NCBI RefSeq assembly: GCF_030403745.1
Contig: NZ_JAQMWP010000021.1
Span: forward strand, 92,061 to 156,060
Direction of reading: 5' to 3'
DNA from: Streptomyces sp. S.PB5
GTDB taxonomy: Bacteria; Actinomycetota; Actinomycetes; Streptomycetales; Streptomycetaceae
Length of the DNA: 64,000 nt
How positions within the stretch are numbered: the first letter of the stretch is position 1; the number at the start of each line of letters is the position of its first letter. The position numbers were made by a program, and so were the translations under genes. Of this stretch, positions 16,484 through 24,766 are shown piece after piece. The notes below the pieces were generated by a model. The model was given only the letters and a program-made list of their open reading frames with translations, was not told the origin of the DNA and searched no databases.

Positions 16484-17692
16484 GTGAGCGGGCGCATCCT
16501 CGTTGCGGGCGCTTCGATGGGCGGCCTGCGAGCCGCCGAGCAACTGCGCGCGGCGGGCTGGACCGGCGCGATCGCGGTCGTCGGTGACGAGCCGCACATG
16601 CCGTACAACCGGCCTCCGCTGTCCAAGGAGGTCCTGGCCGGCAAAGCCCCGTTCGAGTCACTGGCCTTCACGCCGAAGGCAGCCGCAGCCGACGTCGAGT
16701 GGCGCCTCGGGACGAAGGCCGTCGCGGCCCGGCTCGACGAGCGGACGGTCGAACTCGACGACGGCTCGTCGCTGTCGTACGACGGCCTGGTGGCCGCCAC
16801 CGGCATGCGGCCCCGGCGCCTGAGCTGCCCCGGCCCGCTCACCGGCCGCCACACGGTCCGGACGCTGGCCGACGCCCAGGGCCTGCGGGACGAACTGACC
16901 CGGCCCGGTGCGCGCGTGGTCGTCGTCGGTGCCGGGTTCATCGGCTGCGAGGTGGCCGCCACCGCCGTAGGACTCGGCGTGCGCGAGGTCACCGTCGTCG
17001 ATCCGCTGCCGCTGCCCATGGTGGGCCCGCTGGGTGACCTGCTGGGGCGTGCGCTGCTCAAGCGGCACGAGGAGCGCGGGGTCCGCTTCGCGCTCGGCAC
17101 GGGAGTCGCCGGGTTCGAGGGCGGGGACCGTGTCACCGGTGTCGTCCTCGACGACGGCACGGTCCTTCCGGCCGATGTGGTCGTGGAGTCGGTCGGTTCG
17201 ATCGCCAACGTCGAGTGGCTCGACGGCAACGGCCTCGACCTGTCCGACGGTGTGCTCACCGACGCGCAGCTGCGGGCCGGCGGACGACCGGAGGTCGTCG
17301 CGGTCGGCGATGTCGCCCGCTTCCCCAACGCCCGTTACGACGGCGTACCCCGCCGCGTCGAACACTGGTCCATCCCCACCGACACCGCCAAGCACGCGGC
17401 GAAGGTGCTCGTCGCCCATCTCGCCCGCGCGGGCGCCGAGTTGGCGCCCTTCGCGCCGCTGCCCACCTTCTGGAGCGACCAGCACGACTTCCGGCTGCAG
17501 TCCTTCGGCTCGCCCGTGCTCGGCAAGGACGACGTGCGCATCCTGGACGGCGACCCGGAGGGTGACGTCCTGGTCGGCTACCACACCGGCGGTCGACTGG
17601 TCGGCGTCGTGGCCCTGGGCGGCCAGGCCGCCGCCCTGAGCGCCGCCCGCTACCGCTCCCAGCTGATCAAGCAGCCCGCCCTCACAGCGTGA
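16484..17692 (+). CDS. NAD(P)H:ferredoxin reductase, FAD-dependent
   Basis: 402 residues. It has an FAD motif RILVAGASMGGLRAAEQLR, the signature PYNRPPLSKEVLAG, LVAATGMRPRRL, an NAD motif VVVVGAGFIGCEVAATAVG and the second FAD motif EVVAVGDVARF. It ends with the usual reductase C-terminal domain (FWSDQHDFRLQSFG). The first glycine motif reads GASMGG. Start GTG 16484 is five bases after the ferredoxin stop. It should carry electrons from NAD(P)H through the ferredoxin to the P450 encoded at 13220-14542. Confidence 0.85.
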   Translation: MSGRILVAGASMGGLRAAEQLRAAGWTGAIAVVGDEPHMPYNRPPLSKEVLAGKAPFESLAFTPKAAAADVEWRLGTKAVAARLDERTVELDDGSSLSYDGLVAATGMRPRRLSCPGPLTGRHTVRTLADAQGLRDELTRPGARVVVVGAGFIGCEVAATAVGLGVREVTVVDPLPLPMVGPLGDLLGRALLKRHEERGVRFALGTGVAGFEGGDRVTGVVLDDGTVLPADVVVESVGSIANVEWLDGNGLDLSDGVLTDAQLRAGGRPEVVAVGDVARFPNARYDGVPRRVEHWSIPTDTAKHAAKVLVAHLARAGAELAPFAPLPTFWSDQHDFRLQSFGSPVLGKDDVRILDGDPEGDVLVGYHTGGRLVGVVALGGQAAALSAARYRSQLIKQPALTA

Positions 17693-17714
17693 CGAAGCGT
17701 TAGGAACCCCCGCC

Positions 17715-18521
17715 ATGCCCCCTGTCCGTGGTTACTTCCACCCCAAGACGGCGAGCGGCGCCTCGTCGCTCATCCCCTCCCCGCCGTGGCGCTACTCCGG
17801 AGACCTGCTCACCGTCGAGTACCGCACCGACCCCGACCGCGTGCGCGAACTGCTCCCGGAGCCGCTGGAGTTGGCGGACGAGGACCCCGGCGCGGTCGCG
17901 CTCATCTGGGCCGACTGGCAGTCCTGCTCCGCCTCGGGCGAAGAACTGCTCGACCCCGTACTGGCCCAGTACAAGGAGGCGTTCGCGGTCGTCCGCTGCA
18001 AGTACCGGGGACAGACCTACACCCGCTGCGTGTACATCTGGGTCGACAAGGACTTCGCGATCGCCCGTGGACTGCACCAGGGTTATCCGAAGAAGCTCGG
18101 CTCGATCCACCAGACCCGCCCGCACCCGTACGGCCCCGCCCCGCGCATCGAGGCGGGTGCCCGGTTCGGGGCGACCCTGGCCGCCGCGGACCGGCGCCTC
18201 GCCCAGACCGTGGTCACCCTGCGCGAGCCGTCCCGGACCAACGGCTTCGTCAACGGCCACCCCATGGCCCACCACCGCTGGCTGCCGTCGATCGAGAAGG
18301 GCAAGGGCCTGGCGCTGGACGAGCTGATCGAGTCCGGCGCGGCCTCCTTCGAGGGCGGACAACCCTGGCGCGGCGACGCCGAGCTGGAGTTGTTCGAGGC
18401 GCCCACGGAGGAACTGGCCCGTCTGGAGATCCGCGAACCGATCGCCGCCTACTACCGCCAGGTCGGTGTCGTCTGGGACGGCGGCCGGCTGCTTGAGTCC
18501 GGCACCTCGGGCGCCGAGTAA
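17715..18521 (+). CDS. Acetoacetate decarboxylase family protein
   Basis: 268 residues of the ADC fold. Features include SLIPSPPWRYSGDLLTVEYR, VRELLPEPLELADEDPGAVA, KYRGQTYTRCVYIWVDKDFA and LHQGYPKKLGSIHQTR. In true acetoacetate decarboxylase an active-site lysine pair forms a Schiff base. The lysine pair of GYPKKLG is in the corresponding conserved block. Distant family members act on other keto-acids or as dehydratases/aldolases. Between a ferredoxin reductase and ring-cleavage genes it may decarboxylate or hydrate a keto-acid formed after ring cleavage. This is inference. No such protein belongs to the textbook homoprotocatechuate pathway. Confidence 0.7.
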   Translation: MPPVRGYFHPKTASGASSLIPSPPWRYSGDLLTVEYRTDPDRVRELLPEPLELADEDPGAVALIWADWQSCSASGEELLDPVLAQYKEAFAVVRCKYRGQTYTRCVYIWVDKDFAIARGLHQGYPKKLGSIHQTRPHPYGPAPRIEAGARFGATLAAADRRLAQTVVTLREPSRTNGFVNGHPMAHHRWLPSIEKGKGLALDELIESGAASFEGGQPWRGDAELELFEAPTEELARLEIREPIAAYYRQVGVVWDGGRLLESGTSGAE

Positions 18522-18552
18522 CCGTAGCCACCACAGGACTTGGAGACCGGAC

Positions 18553-20016
18553 ATGACCGCACACACCATCACGGTGGCCGGGGTCGCCGTCGACACCCGG
18601 CACTGGATCGGCGGCGAGCGCGTCGCCTCCACCGAAACCTTCACCAATGCCTCGCCGATCGACTCAAGCGTCCTCGGAGAGATCTCCCGGGGCACCGCGA
18701 CGGAGGCGGCGGCGGCCGTGGCCGCCGCCCGCGACGCCTTCCCCGCCTGGGCCGCCACAGCCCGCGCCGAACGCGCCCGCATCCTGAGCGCCATCGCCGA
18801 CGGTGTCGAGAAGCGGATCGAGGAACTCGCGATCGTCGAGACCATGGACAACGGGGCCCTGCTGCGCTCACACCGCCGTGGCGTGATGCCTCGGGTGGCG
18901 CACAACTTCCGCTTCTTCGCGGACTGGTTGCTGAAGCTGGATCACGAGGACTTCGAGACGCGCGGCCACACCAACCACGTCAGCTGGGATCCGGCAGGAC
19001 CCTGTGTGCTGATCACGCCGTGGAATGCCCCGCTGATGCTGGCCACGTGGAAGGTCGCCCCGGCGCTCGCCGCCGGCGACACGGTGGTGCTGAAGCCCGC
19101 CGAGTGGTCGCCGCTGACGGCCTCGCTGCTGGCCGACATCGCCGCCGAGGCCGGGCTGCCGGCCGGGGTGCTGAACGTCGTGCAGGGGTACGGGTCCGAG
19201 ATCGGGGACGCGCTCACCTCGCATCCGGACGTACGCCGGATCAGCTTTACCGGCTCGGTGCCCACAGCTCGCCGTATCGCCGCGTCGGCCGCCGAGAACC
19301 TGACGCCGCTCAGCCTCGAACTCGGCGGCAAGTCGCCCCTGTTGGTGTTCGCCGACGCTGACCTGGACCTTGCCGTCGATCTGGCCGTGGAGCAGTACGA
19401 CAACGCCGGGCAGGTCTGTCTCGCCGCCACCCGGCTCCTTGTCGAGGAGTCGATCGCCGAGGAGTTCACACGACGCTTTGCCGAAAAGGCGACCGCTCTC
19501 GTGCAGGGTGACCCCCGCGACGAGACCACCGACATCGGGCCCAACATCCATCCCCGCCAGCTGGAGAAGATCGACGGGTTCGTGCAGCGGGCACTGGCGG
19601 CCGGAGCCCGCGCGATCATGGGCGGGCACCCCAACCAGGGCCAGTACTACGCGCCGACCCTGCTCACGTATGTCGCCCAGGACTCGGAGATCGTGCAGGA
19701 GGAGGTCTTCGGGCCCGTCCTCACCCTCCAGACCTTCACCAGTGAGGAAGAAGCGGTCCGGCTCGCCAACGACACCCGGTTCGGGCTCGCCGCAACCGTC
19801 GCCACCGGGGACCGGGAGCGTGCCGAGCGGGTCACCGCGGGGCTGGTGGCCGGCACGGTCTGGGTCAACTGCTTCTTCGTACGGGACCTCCAGGCGCCCT
19901 TCGGCGGCTCCCGTCAGTCCGGTGTCGGCCGCGAGGGCGGCACCTGGAGCTTCGACTTCTACTGCGACCTGAAGAACACGGTCACCGCGCCGAACGGATG
20001 GAACAACCATGGGTGA
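18553..20016 (+). CDS. hpaE: Aldehyde dehydrogenase, HpaE-like (5-carboxymethyl-2-hydroxymuconate semialdehyde type)
   Basis: 487 residues, NAD(P)-dependent aldehyde dehydrogenase. The oxyanion region reads LITPWNAPLMLATWKVAPAL, the cofactor region ISFTGSVPTARRIAAS, the catalytic glutamate lies in LSLELGGKSPLLVF and the cysteine in NAGQVCLAATR. The order of genes, with an extradiol dioxygenase overlapping its end by eight bases, is that of homoprotocatechuate operons. Oxidation of the ring-cleavage aldehyde to 5-carboxymethyl-2-hydroxymuconate is thus the likely role. The ATG at 18553 has GGAG eight bases upstream. Confidence 0.75.
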   Translation: MTAHTITVAGVAVDTRHWIGGERVASTETFTNASPIDSSVLGEISRGTATEAAAAVAAARDAFPAWAATARAERARILSAIADGVEKRIEELAIVETMDNGALLRSHRRGVMPRVAHNFRFFADWLLKLDHEDFETRGHTNHVSWDPAGPCVLITPWNAPLMLATWKVAPALAAGDTVVLKPAEWSPLTASLLADIAAEAGLPAGVLNVVQGYGSEIGDALTSHPDVRRISFTGSVPTARRIAASAAENLTPLSLELGGKSPLLVFADADLDLAVDLAVEQYDNAGQVCLAATRLLVEESIAEEFTRRFAEKATALVQGDPRDETTDIGPNIHPRQLEKIDGFVQRALAAGARAIMGGHPNQGQYYAPTLLTYVAQDSEIVQEEVFGPVLTLQTFTSEEEAVRLANDTRFGLAATVATGDRERAERVTAGLVAGTVWVNCFFVRDLQAPFGGSRQSGVGREGGTWSFDFYCDLKNTVTAPNGWNNHG

Positions 20017-20935
20017 GATCGTCGGGGCGGGCCTGCTCGCCCATGTCCCCACCATCGTGCTGCCGGAGGAGGACCGGCTGGAGCTGAACGAGGGTAAGGA
20101 GATCACCCTCGTCACCGGCCTGAAGCAGCTCCGTGAGGACGTCTTCGAGCGGGACGACTACGACACCGTCGTGGTCCTCGACTCGCACTGGGCGACCACG
20201 GTCGAGTTCGTGGTCACCGCGCAAGCGCGGCGGGCGGGGCTGTTCACCTCCGAGGAGCTGCCGCGCGGCATGTGCCGGATGCCGTACGACTTTCCCGGTG
20301 ACCCCGAACTCGCGTACAACGTCGAGAAGTTCGCCGAGCGGCACGGCACCTGGATCACCGCGATCGAGGACGAGTTCCTGCCGATCTACTACGCCACCAT
20401 CAACCTGTGGAAGTTCCTCGGAGAGGGACTGCCGGACAAGCGGTGGGTGACCATCGGGGTCTGCCAGACCGGCGACATGGAGGACCATCTGCGGCTCGGC
20501 CGGGCACTCGCCGACGGTATCGCCGCCACGCCCGGCCGCCGTGTGCTGCTGATCGCCTCCGGAGCTCTCTCGCACACGTTCTGGCCGCTGCGCGAGCTTC
20601 GCGACCACGAGGCCAGCGACCCGGTGCACATCCGCACCCCCGAGGCGCGGGAGGCCGACCACGAGCGCATCGACTGGTTCAAGGAGGGCCGTCACGACAA
20701 GGTCCTCGACACCATGGACGAGTTCTGGAAGTACAAGCCCGAGGCCAGGTTCTTCCACTACCTGATGATGGCCGGCGCCCTCGGTGAGCAGGCGTGCGTG
20801 GCGAAGGCCCGCCAGTACGGCGAGTACGAGAACTCCATCGGCACCGGTCAGGTCCATCTGTGGTTCGACCGCCCGGCCGACGGCTGGGCCGGTACCGGTC
20901 TGCCCACCCCGCGCACCCCTCACAGCCGTACCTAG
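20009..20935 (+). CDS. hpaD: Extradiol ring-cleavage dioxygenase, class III (homoprotocatechuate 2,3-dioxygenase-like)
   Basis: 308 residues of the LigB-type class III extradiol dioxygenases, which open catechols next to the hydroxyls using Fe(II). Metal-binding residues are visible as the histidine of LLAHVPTIVL near residue 12 and of VLDSHWATTVEF near 57, plus a downstream glutamate in the AIEDEFLP region. SGALSHTFWPLRELRDH carries the conserved active-site histidine. The close fit to 3,4-dihydroxyphenylacetate dioxygenases of this class and the flanking HpaE and HpaG homologues make homoprotocatechuate the best guess at substrate. Its start overlaps the dehydrogenase gene, so expression is coupled. 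Confidence 0.8.
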   Translation: MGEIVGAGLLAHVPTIVLPEEDRLELNEGKEITLVTGLKQLREDVFERDDYDTVVVLDSHWATTVEFVVTAQARRAGLFTSEELPRGMCRMPYDFPGDPELAYNVEKFAERHGTWITAIEDEFLPIYYATINLWKFLGEGLPDKRWVTIGVCQTGDMEDHLRLGRALADGIAATPGRRVLLIASGALSHTFWPLRELRDHEASDPVHIRTPEAREADHERIDWFKEGRHDKVLDTMDEFWKYKPEARFFHYLMMAGALGEQACVAKARQYGEYENSIGTGQVHLWFDRPADGWAGTGLPTPRTPHSRT

Positions 20936-20953
20936 TCGATTCCAGGAGTCCTC

Positions 20954-21799
20954 ATGCCCGAATACCGCCGCATCCTGCTCGACGGCGCCGCCGTCCAGGT
21001 CACCGTCGACGGGGACGAACTCGTCGCCGGGGACGGCCGCCGCGTCAAGGTCGAGGAGGCCCAGCACCTGCCGCCGGTCGTGCCCTCCAAGGTGATCGCC
21101 GTCCACCTCAACCACCGCAGCCGCGTCGACGAGTTCCGCATCGACCTGCCCGACACGCCCACGTACTTCCACAAGCCGACCTCGGCTCTCAACTCCCACA
21201 AGGGCGCGATCGTACGGCCCGAGGGCTGCAAGTGGCTCAACTACGAGGGCGAGGTCGCCATCGTCATCGGGAAGACCGCGCGGAACATCTCCCCGGCGGA
21301 GGCGAGGGAGTTCATCGCCGGCTACACGATCGCCAACGACTACGGCCTGCACGACTTCCGCGACACCGATGCCGGCTCCATGCTCCGCGTCAAGGGCTCC
21401 GACACCCTCTGCCCGCTCGGGCCCGGACTGGTGACGGACTGGGACTTCCACGGCAAGAAGCTGCGGACGTATGTCAACGGCGAGGTCGTACAGGACGGTT
21501 CGACCGACGAGATGAAGTGGGACATGCACTACCTTCTCGCCGACATCGCCCGCACCATCACCCTCTACCCCGGTGACGTGCTGCTGTCCGGCACCCCGGC
21601 CAACTCCCGCCCCGTCCAGCCCGGTGACGTCGTCGAGGTCGAGGTCGAGGGCTTGGGCCGGCTGACCAACCACATCGTCACCGGCCCCACCCCCGTCCGC
21701 ACCGACGTCGGCGCCCAGCCCACCGAGTCCGAGGAAGTGCTGTCCACCGCGCTCGGCGGCGACTGGGAGTTCCGTGGCATCCGCCCGCCGGGGCGCTGA
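20954..21799 (+). CDS. hpaG: Fumarylacetoacetate hydrolase family isomerase/decarboxylase (HpaG-like)
   Basis: 281 residues with one FAH domain. The N-terminal cap (residues 1-60) is followed by FHKPTSALNSHKGAIVRPEG, LNYEGEVAIVIGKTARN and GYTIANDYGLHDFR, in which E-x-E and D residues bind the metal. TLYPGDVLLSGTPANSRPVQ and VEVEVEGLGRLTNHIV complete the fold. In homoprotocatechuate breakdown such enzymes decarboxylate and isomerise 5-carboxymethyl-2-oxo-hex-3-ene-dioate. Enteric HpaG carries two FAH domains, whereas this has one, so it may do only one step. It lies 18 bp after hpaD. Confidence 0.75.
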   Translation: MPEYRRILLDGAAVQVTVDGDELVAGDGRRVKVEEAQHLPPVVPSKVIAVHLNHRSRVDEFRIDLPDTPTYFHKPTSALNSHKGAIVRPEGCKWLNYEGEVAIVIGKTARNISPAEAREFIAGYTIANDYGLHDFRDTDAGSMLRVKGSDTLCPLGPGLVTDWDFHGKKLRTYVNGEVVQDGSTDEMKWDMHYLLADIARTITLYPGDVLLSGTPANSRPVQPGDVVEVEVEGLGRLTNHIVTGPTPVRTDVGAQPTESEEVLSTALGGDWEFRGIRPPGR

Positions 21800-21942
21800 T
21801 GCCGCCCACGGGATGGCGCCGTACCGGACACGACGGGGGAGCCCGTCCGGTGCGGCGCTCGGGCGGACGGCGCCCCGAGCCCGACACCGGCCAGGTCCGC
21901 CGTACACCTGAACGGGGAAACACGTCGGGTAGGGTCGCGGCC

Positions 21943-22581
21943 GTGACCGAATCCGCCGAGACTCCTGAGGGCCGCAAGCGGCGCCGGCGCATGAACTACG
22001 GGGAGGGCCGCGAGGCCCTGCTCAACGCTGCGGTGCGGGTCGTGGCCCGGGGCGGACTGCGCAGGCTCACCTACCGGGCCGTCGCGGAGGAGGCGGGCAC
22101 CACCCATGGTCTCGTCGTGCACCACTTCGGCTCGCGCGACGCCCTCATCGAGGAGGCCCTCGCGCACGCGATCCGTACCTCGCTGAACACCAGCGCGCTC
22201 GAACCGGGCACCGGCGAGAGCGCGGACTTCGCGGTGGGGGTCTCCGAGATGGTCACCGCCGACCCCGACATACAGGCCTTCCAGTACGAGCTGCTGCTGG
22301 AGGCCCGCCGCCGCCCGGAGCTGCTGACGCATCTGCGGGGCCTGTACGACGAGTACTTCGACGCCACGCATCGCGAGCTGTCCCGCATGCTGCCCGACGG
22401 CGCCGGCCGCCCGCTGACCCGGCTCGTCTTCGCCGCCCTGGACGGACTCGTCCTGCACCAGCTCGTCTTCGGCGGCCCCGAGACCACCGACGCCGCCATC
22501 GAGGAACTGCGCACCCTGCTCCGGCTGCTCGACGCCGACGGCCACACCGACGCGAAATCCGGCGACGAGCCGCGCGCATAA
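21943..22581 (+). CDS. TetR-family transcriptional regulator
   Basis: 212 residues. The helix-turn-helix (residues about 20-65) reads GREALLNAAVRVVARGGLRR, LTYRAVAEEAGTTHGLVVHH and FGSRDALIEEALAHAI. The variable C-terminal ligand domain follows. GTG 21943 is used because the DNA-binding domain begins shortly after it. The frame is open further upstream. It is the last gene of the rightward operon, 143 bp after hpaG, and may sense a pathway intermediate. The shared operator found in this region may belong to this protein or to the MarR at 28 kb. Confidence 0.8.
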   Translation: MTESAETPEGRKRRRRMNYGEGREALLNAAVRVVARGGLRRLTYRAVAEEAGTTHGLVVHHFGSRDALIEEALAHAIRTSLNTSALEPGTGESADFAVGVSEMVTADPDIQAFQYELLLEARRRPELLTHLRGLYDEYFDATHRELSRMLPDGAGRPLTRLVFAALDGLVLHQLVFGGPETTDAAIEELRTLLRLLDADGHTDAKSGDEPRA

Positions 22582-22780
22582 GCCCTCGGCCGAGCCCTCC
22601 GGTCCGGCACCTCCCGAGTTTGCGGGCGTCCCCGTCCAGGGCGTTGTCCGTGTGTATCCGGCCGTCCGCCATGCACCTTCTGTCCCGCAGGACACCCGCT
22701 GACGTCCTCTCCCCGGCATTTCGCCGCGGTTACAGCCGCGTAAGGAACCGCAAGGCGCCAGGGAATCCCTTCGTACCCCC

Positions 22781-22836
22781 TTGTCAAACGGATAGTTCCA
22801 GCCCACTATGGGGCAACTCGTTTGGCCTGAAACGAA
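22781..22836 (+). promoter_or_regulatory. Promoter with shared 19-bp operator, permease gene
   Basis: A -35 TTGTCA (22781-22786) and weak -10 CACTAT (22804-22809) are 17 bp apart. The operator TCGTTTGGCCTGAAACGAA lies at 22818-22836, covering the probable transcription start, 30 bp before the permease start codon. Confidence 0.55.
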
Positions 22837-22865
22837 TCCCTCTTCCTCCCTGGCAGGTGATCCGA

Positions 22866-24326
22866 GTGGACAGTCAGACGGCGGTCGGAACCCAGACCGC
22901 GCCCGACGCCTCCACCGCAGGCAAGCTCAAGCCCAACTCGCTCGGCGTTCTGGGCATCCTCTTCTTCGTCCTGTCCGCCCAGGCGCCGCTGACCGGTGTC
23001 GCGGGCGCCGTCCCCATCGCCGTCGCTCTGGGCAACGGCCCGGGGGTGCCCGCCGCCTATGTGGCGGCAGGTGTGATCACCCTGCTCTTCTCGGTCGGGT
23101 TCGTGGCCATGGGGCGGCATGTCGTGGACGCCGGCGCCTTCTACATGTACATCCGCGCAGGGCTCGGCAGGCGCCTCGGTACCGGCAGCGCCGGAGTCGC
23201 GCTGTTCGCCTACTGTGCGATCCAGGCGGCCATGTACGGCCTCTACGGCGCGACCGTGAGCGGCCTGTTCGGGCACTACACCGGGGTGGACGTCCCTTGG
23301 TGGGCCTGTGCCCTGGTCACGATGCTGATCGTTCAGGTGCTGGGCGCCGCGGGCATCGAGATGGGCGCCAGGGTGCTGGCCGTCTTCGTGCTGGCGGAGT
23401 TCAGCATCCTGAGCGCCTTCGCGCTGGTCACCCTGTTCAAGGGCGGCGGTCCGGAGGGGCTCGGCCTCGCCCAGTCGTTCTCACCCGCGGAGGCTTTCCA
23501 GGGGGCCCCGGGGGTCGCGCTCATGTTCGCGGTGGCGTCGATGGTCGGCTTCGAGGCCACGGCGATCTACGGCGAGGAGGCACGCGAACCTCGCAAGACG
23601 GTCCCGCGGGCCACCTATCTGGCCGTCGCCTGCGTCGCCGGTTTCTATGCCTTCGCTTCCTGGATGCTGGTCTCCTCCCACGGCGCCTCCAAGGCGGGCG
23701 TGGCCGCGGGCGAGGCGCTGGAGAGCGGTGACTCGACGAGCTTCGTCTTCGCGCCGATCGCGGACCTGTTCGGTGCCTGGGTGAACGACGTCCTCCCGAT
23801 CCTGCTGGTCACGTCCCTGTTCGCCGGCATCCTCGCCTTCCACAACTCCGCCAACCGCTACCTGTTCTCGCTCAGCCGTGAGGGGCTGCTGCCTCGCAAG
23901 CTGTCGGCGATCAACCGCCGTCACTCTCCCGGTGTGGCCGGCTGGGTCCAGACGGCTGTCGCGGTTCTGCTGGTGGTCCCCTTCGCGCTGGCGGGCCAGG
24001 ATCCGGTACTGACCCTGTTCTCCTGGGGCAGCGGGGTCGCCGTCCTCGGTGTCATGCTGCTCTACTTGCTGACCTCGCTCTCCGTGGTCGCCTTCTTCCG
24101 CCGCGAACGCCTGGACACCCGGCCGTGGAACACGCTGGTCGCCCCGGCGCTGGGTGCGCTCGGTGTCGCCGGTGCGATCTGGCTGATCATCGAGAACTTC
24201 ACCACGCTCATCGGAGGCGAGCAGAGCACCGCCGTCTGGCTGGGGCTCACCGTCCCGGCGGTCCTGATCCTGGGTGCCGCCGCGTCCCGGCCGAGCCGCG
24301 ACAGGAGCGCGGAGGCCGGCGGCTGA
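22866..24326 (+). CDS. APC-superfamily amino acid/amine permease
   Basis: 486 residues and about twelve hydrophobic segments. The first is LGVLGILFFVLSAQAPLTGV, followed by AVPIAVALGNGPGVPAAYVA, the permease-type VVDAGAFYMYIRAGLGRRLG and ASMVGFEATAIYGEEAREP, where F-E-A-x-A-x-Y-G-E-E is a hallmark of the APC family. This family imports amino acids, polyamines and related amines by proton symport. GTG 22866 follows AGGTGA. The gene has its own promoter and shared operator. With the gamma-glutamyl genes on both sides it is probably the uptake system for the amine substrate, a PuuP counterpart. Confidence 0.8.
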   Translation: MDSQTAVGTQTAPDASTAGKLKPNSLGVLGILFFVLSAQAPLTGVAGAVPIAVALGNGPGVPAAYVAAGVITLLFSVGFVAMGRHVVDAGAFYMYIRAGLGRRLGTGSAGVALFAYCAIQAAMYGLYGATVSGLFGHYTGVDVPWWACALVTMLIVQVLGAAGIEMGARVLAVFVLAEFSILSAFALVTLFKGGGPEGLGLAQSFSPAEAFQGAPGVALMFAVASMVGFEATAIYGEEAREPRKTVPRATYLAVACVAGFYAFASWMLVSSHGASKAGVAAGEALESGDSTSFVFAPIADLFGAWVNDVLPILLVTSLFAGILAFHNSANRYLFSLSREGLLPRKLSAINRRHSPGVAGWVQTAVAVLLVVPFALAGQDPVLTLFSWGSGVAVLGVMLLYLLTSLSVVAFFRRERLDTRPWNTLVAPALGALGVAGAIWLIIENFTTLIGGEQSTAVWLGLTVPAVLILGAAASRPSRDRSAEAGG

Positions 24327-24706
24327 GGTGTGCGTCGGCCGCTCAGCGGGGCGGGCCCGCCATCTGGTCGAGGAATCCGTCGACCGGGCGGCGGGCGTCG
24401 GCCGGGGCTCGGTCGAGTTGCCAGCCGGGGCCCGCGGGGGAGGGGTCGTCCGTACCGATCTCGAACCAGCCGGTCTCAGCGGCGCCTGAACCGAGCCCTG
24501 ACGCGGTGGCCGGCGCCTGGGCTGCGAAGCGGCCGCCGAGCGCCCGGAACGCCCAGGTGGAGGCCCGGTCCTGCGGCACCGGGCGGCGGCCGGTCCAGGA
24601 GCATGTCGGCCCGGGCCCGTCGCGTGCTCGTGCCGGACGACGCGTGCGCCCGATGGCGCCCCTTGCCCAGGGGGCCGCGAACCCGCTGGATCGACTTCGT
24701 GATCCC
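24327..24706. other. Intergenic stretch with a possible VOC-domain scrap
   Basis: No intact gene. On the minus strand the reading ETGWFEIGTDDPSPAGPGW around 24420-24480 resembles the start of a glyoxalase/VOC domain. It dissolves on both sides, so it is at best a remnant. The promoter of the next gene begins at 24707. Confidence 0.3.
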
Positions 24707-24750
24707 TTGCGGTGGCTGTGCGCTCCTCCTATCGTTTGAACTCAAATAAG
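24707..24750 (+). promoter_or_regulatory. Promoter with shared 19-bp operator, aldehyde dehydrogenase operon
   Basis: A -35 TTGCGG (24707-24712) and -10 TATCGT (24730-24735) stand 17 bp apart. The operator TCGTTTGAACTCAAATAAG occupies 24732-24750, overlapping the -10 and the likely start site, and ends three bases before the GGAGG ribosome binding site. The dehydrogenase ATG is 17 bp beyond the operator. Confidence 0.65.
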
Positions 24751-24766
24751 ATGGAGGTTTCTCCTC

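Noticed and set aside
13220..16597. One open frame of about 1125 codons across the P450 and glutamine-synthetase-like genes
   Set aside because: Only the last 440 codons (the P450) are protein-like. The rest is antisense or out of frame to the ligase gene, an effect of high GC.
24343..24579. Minus-strand glyoxalase/VOC-like small gene
   Set aside because: Only about ten residues resemble the family. No ribosome binding site and no complete domain.
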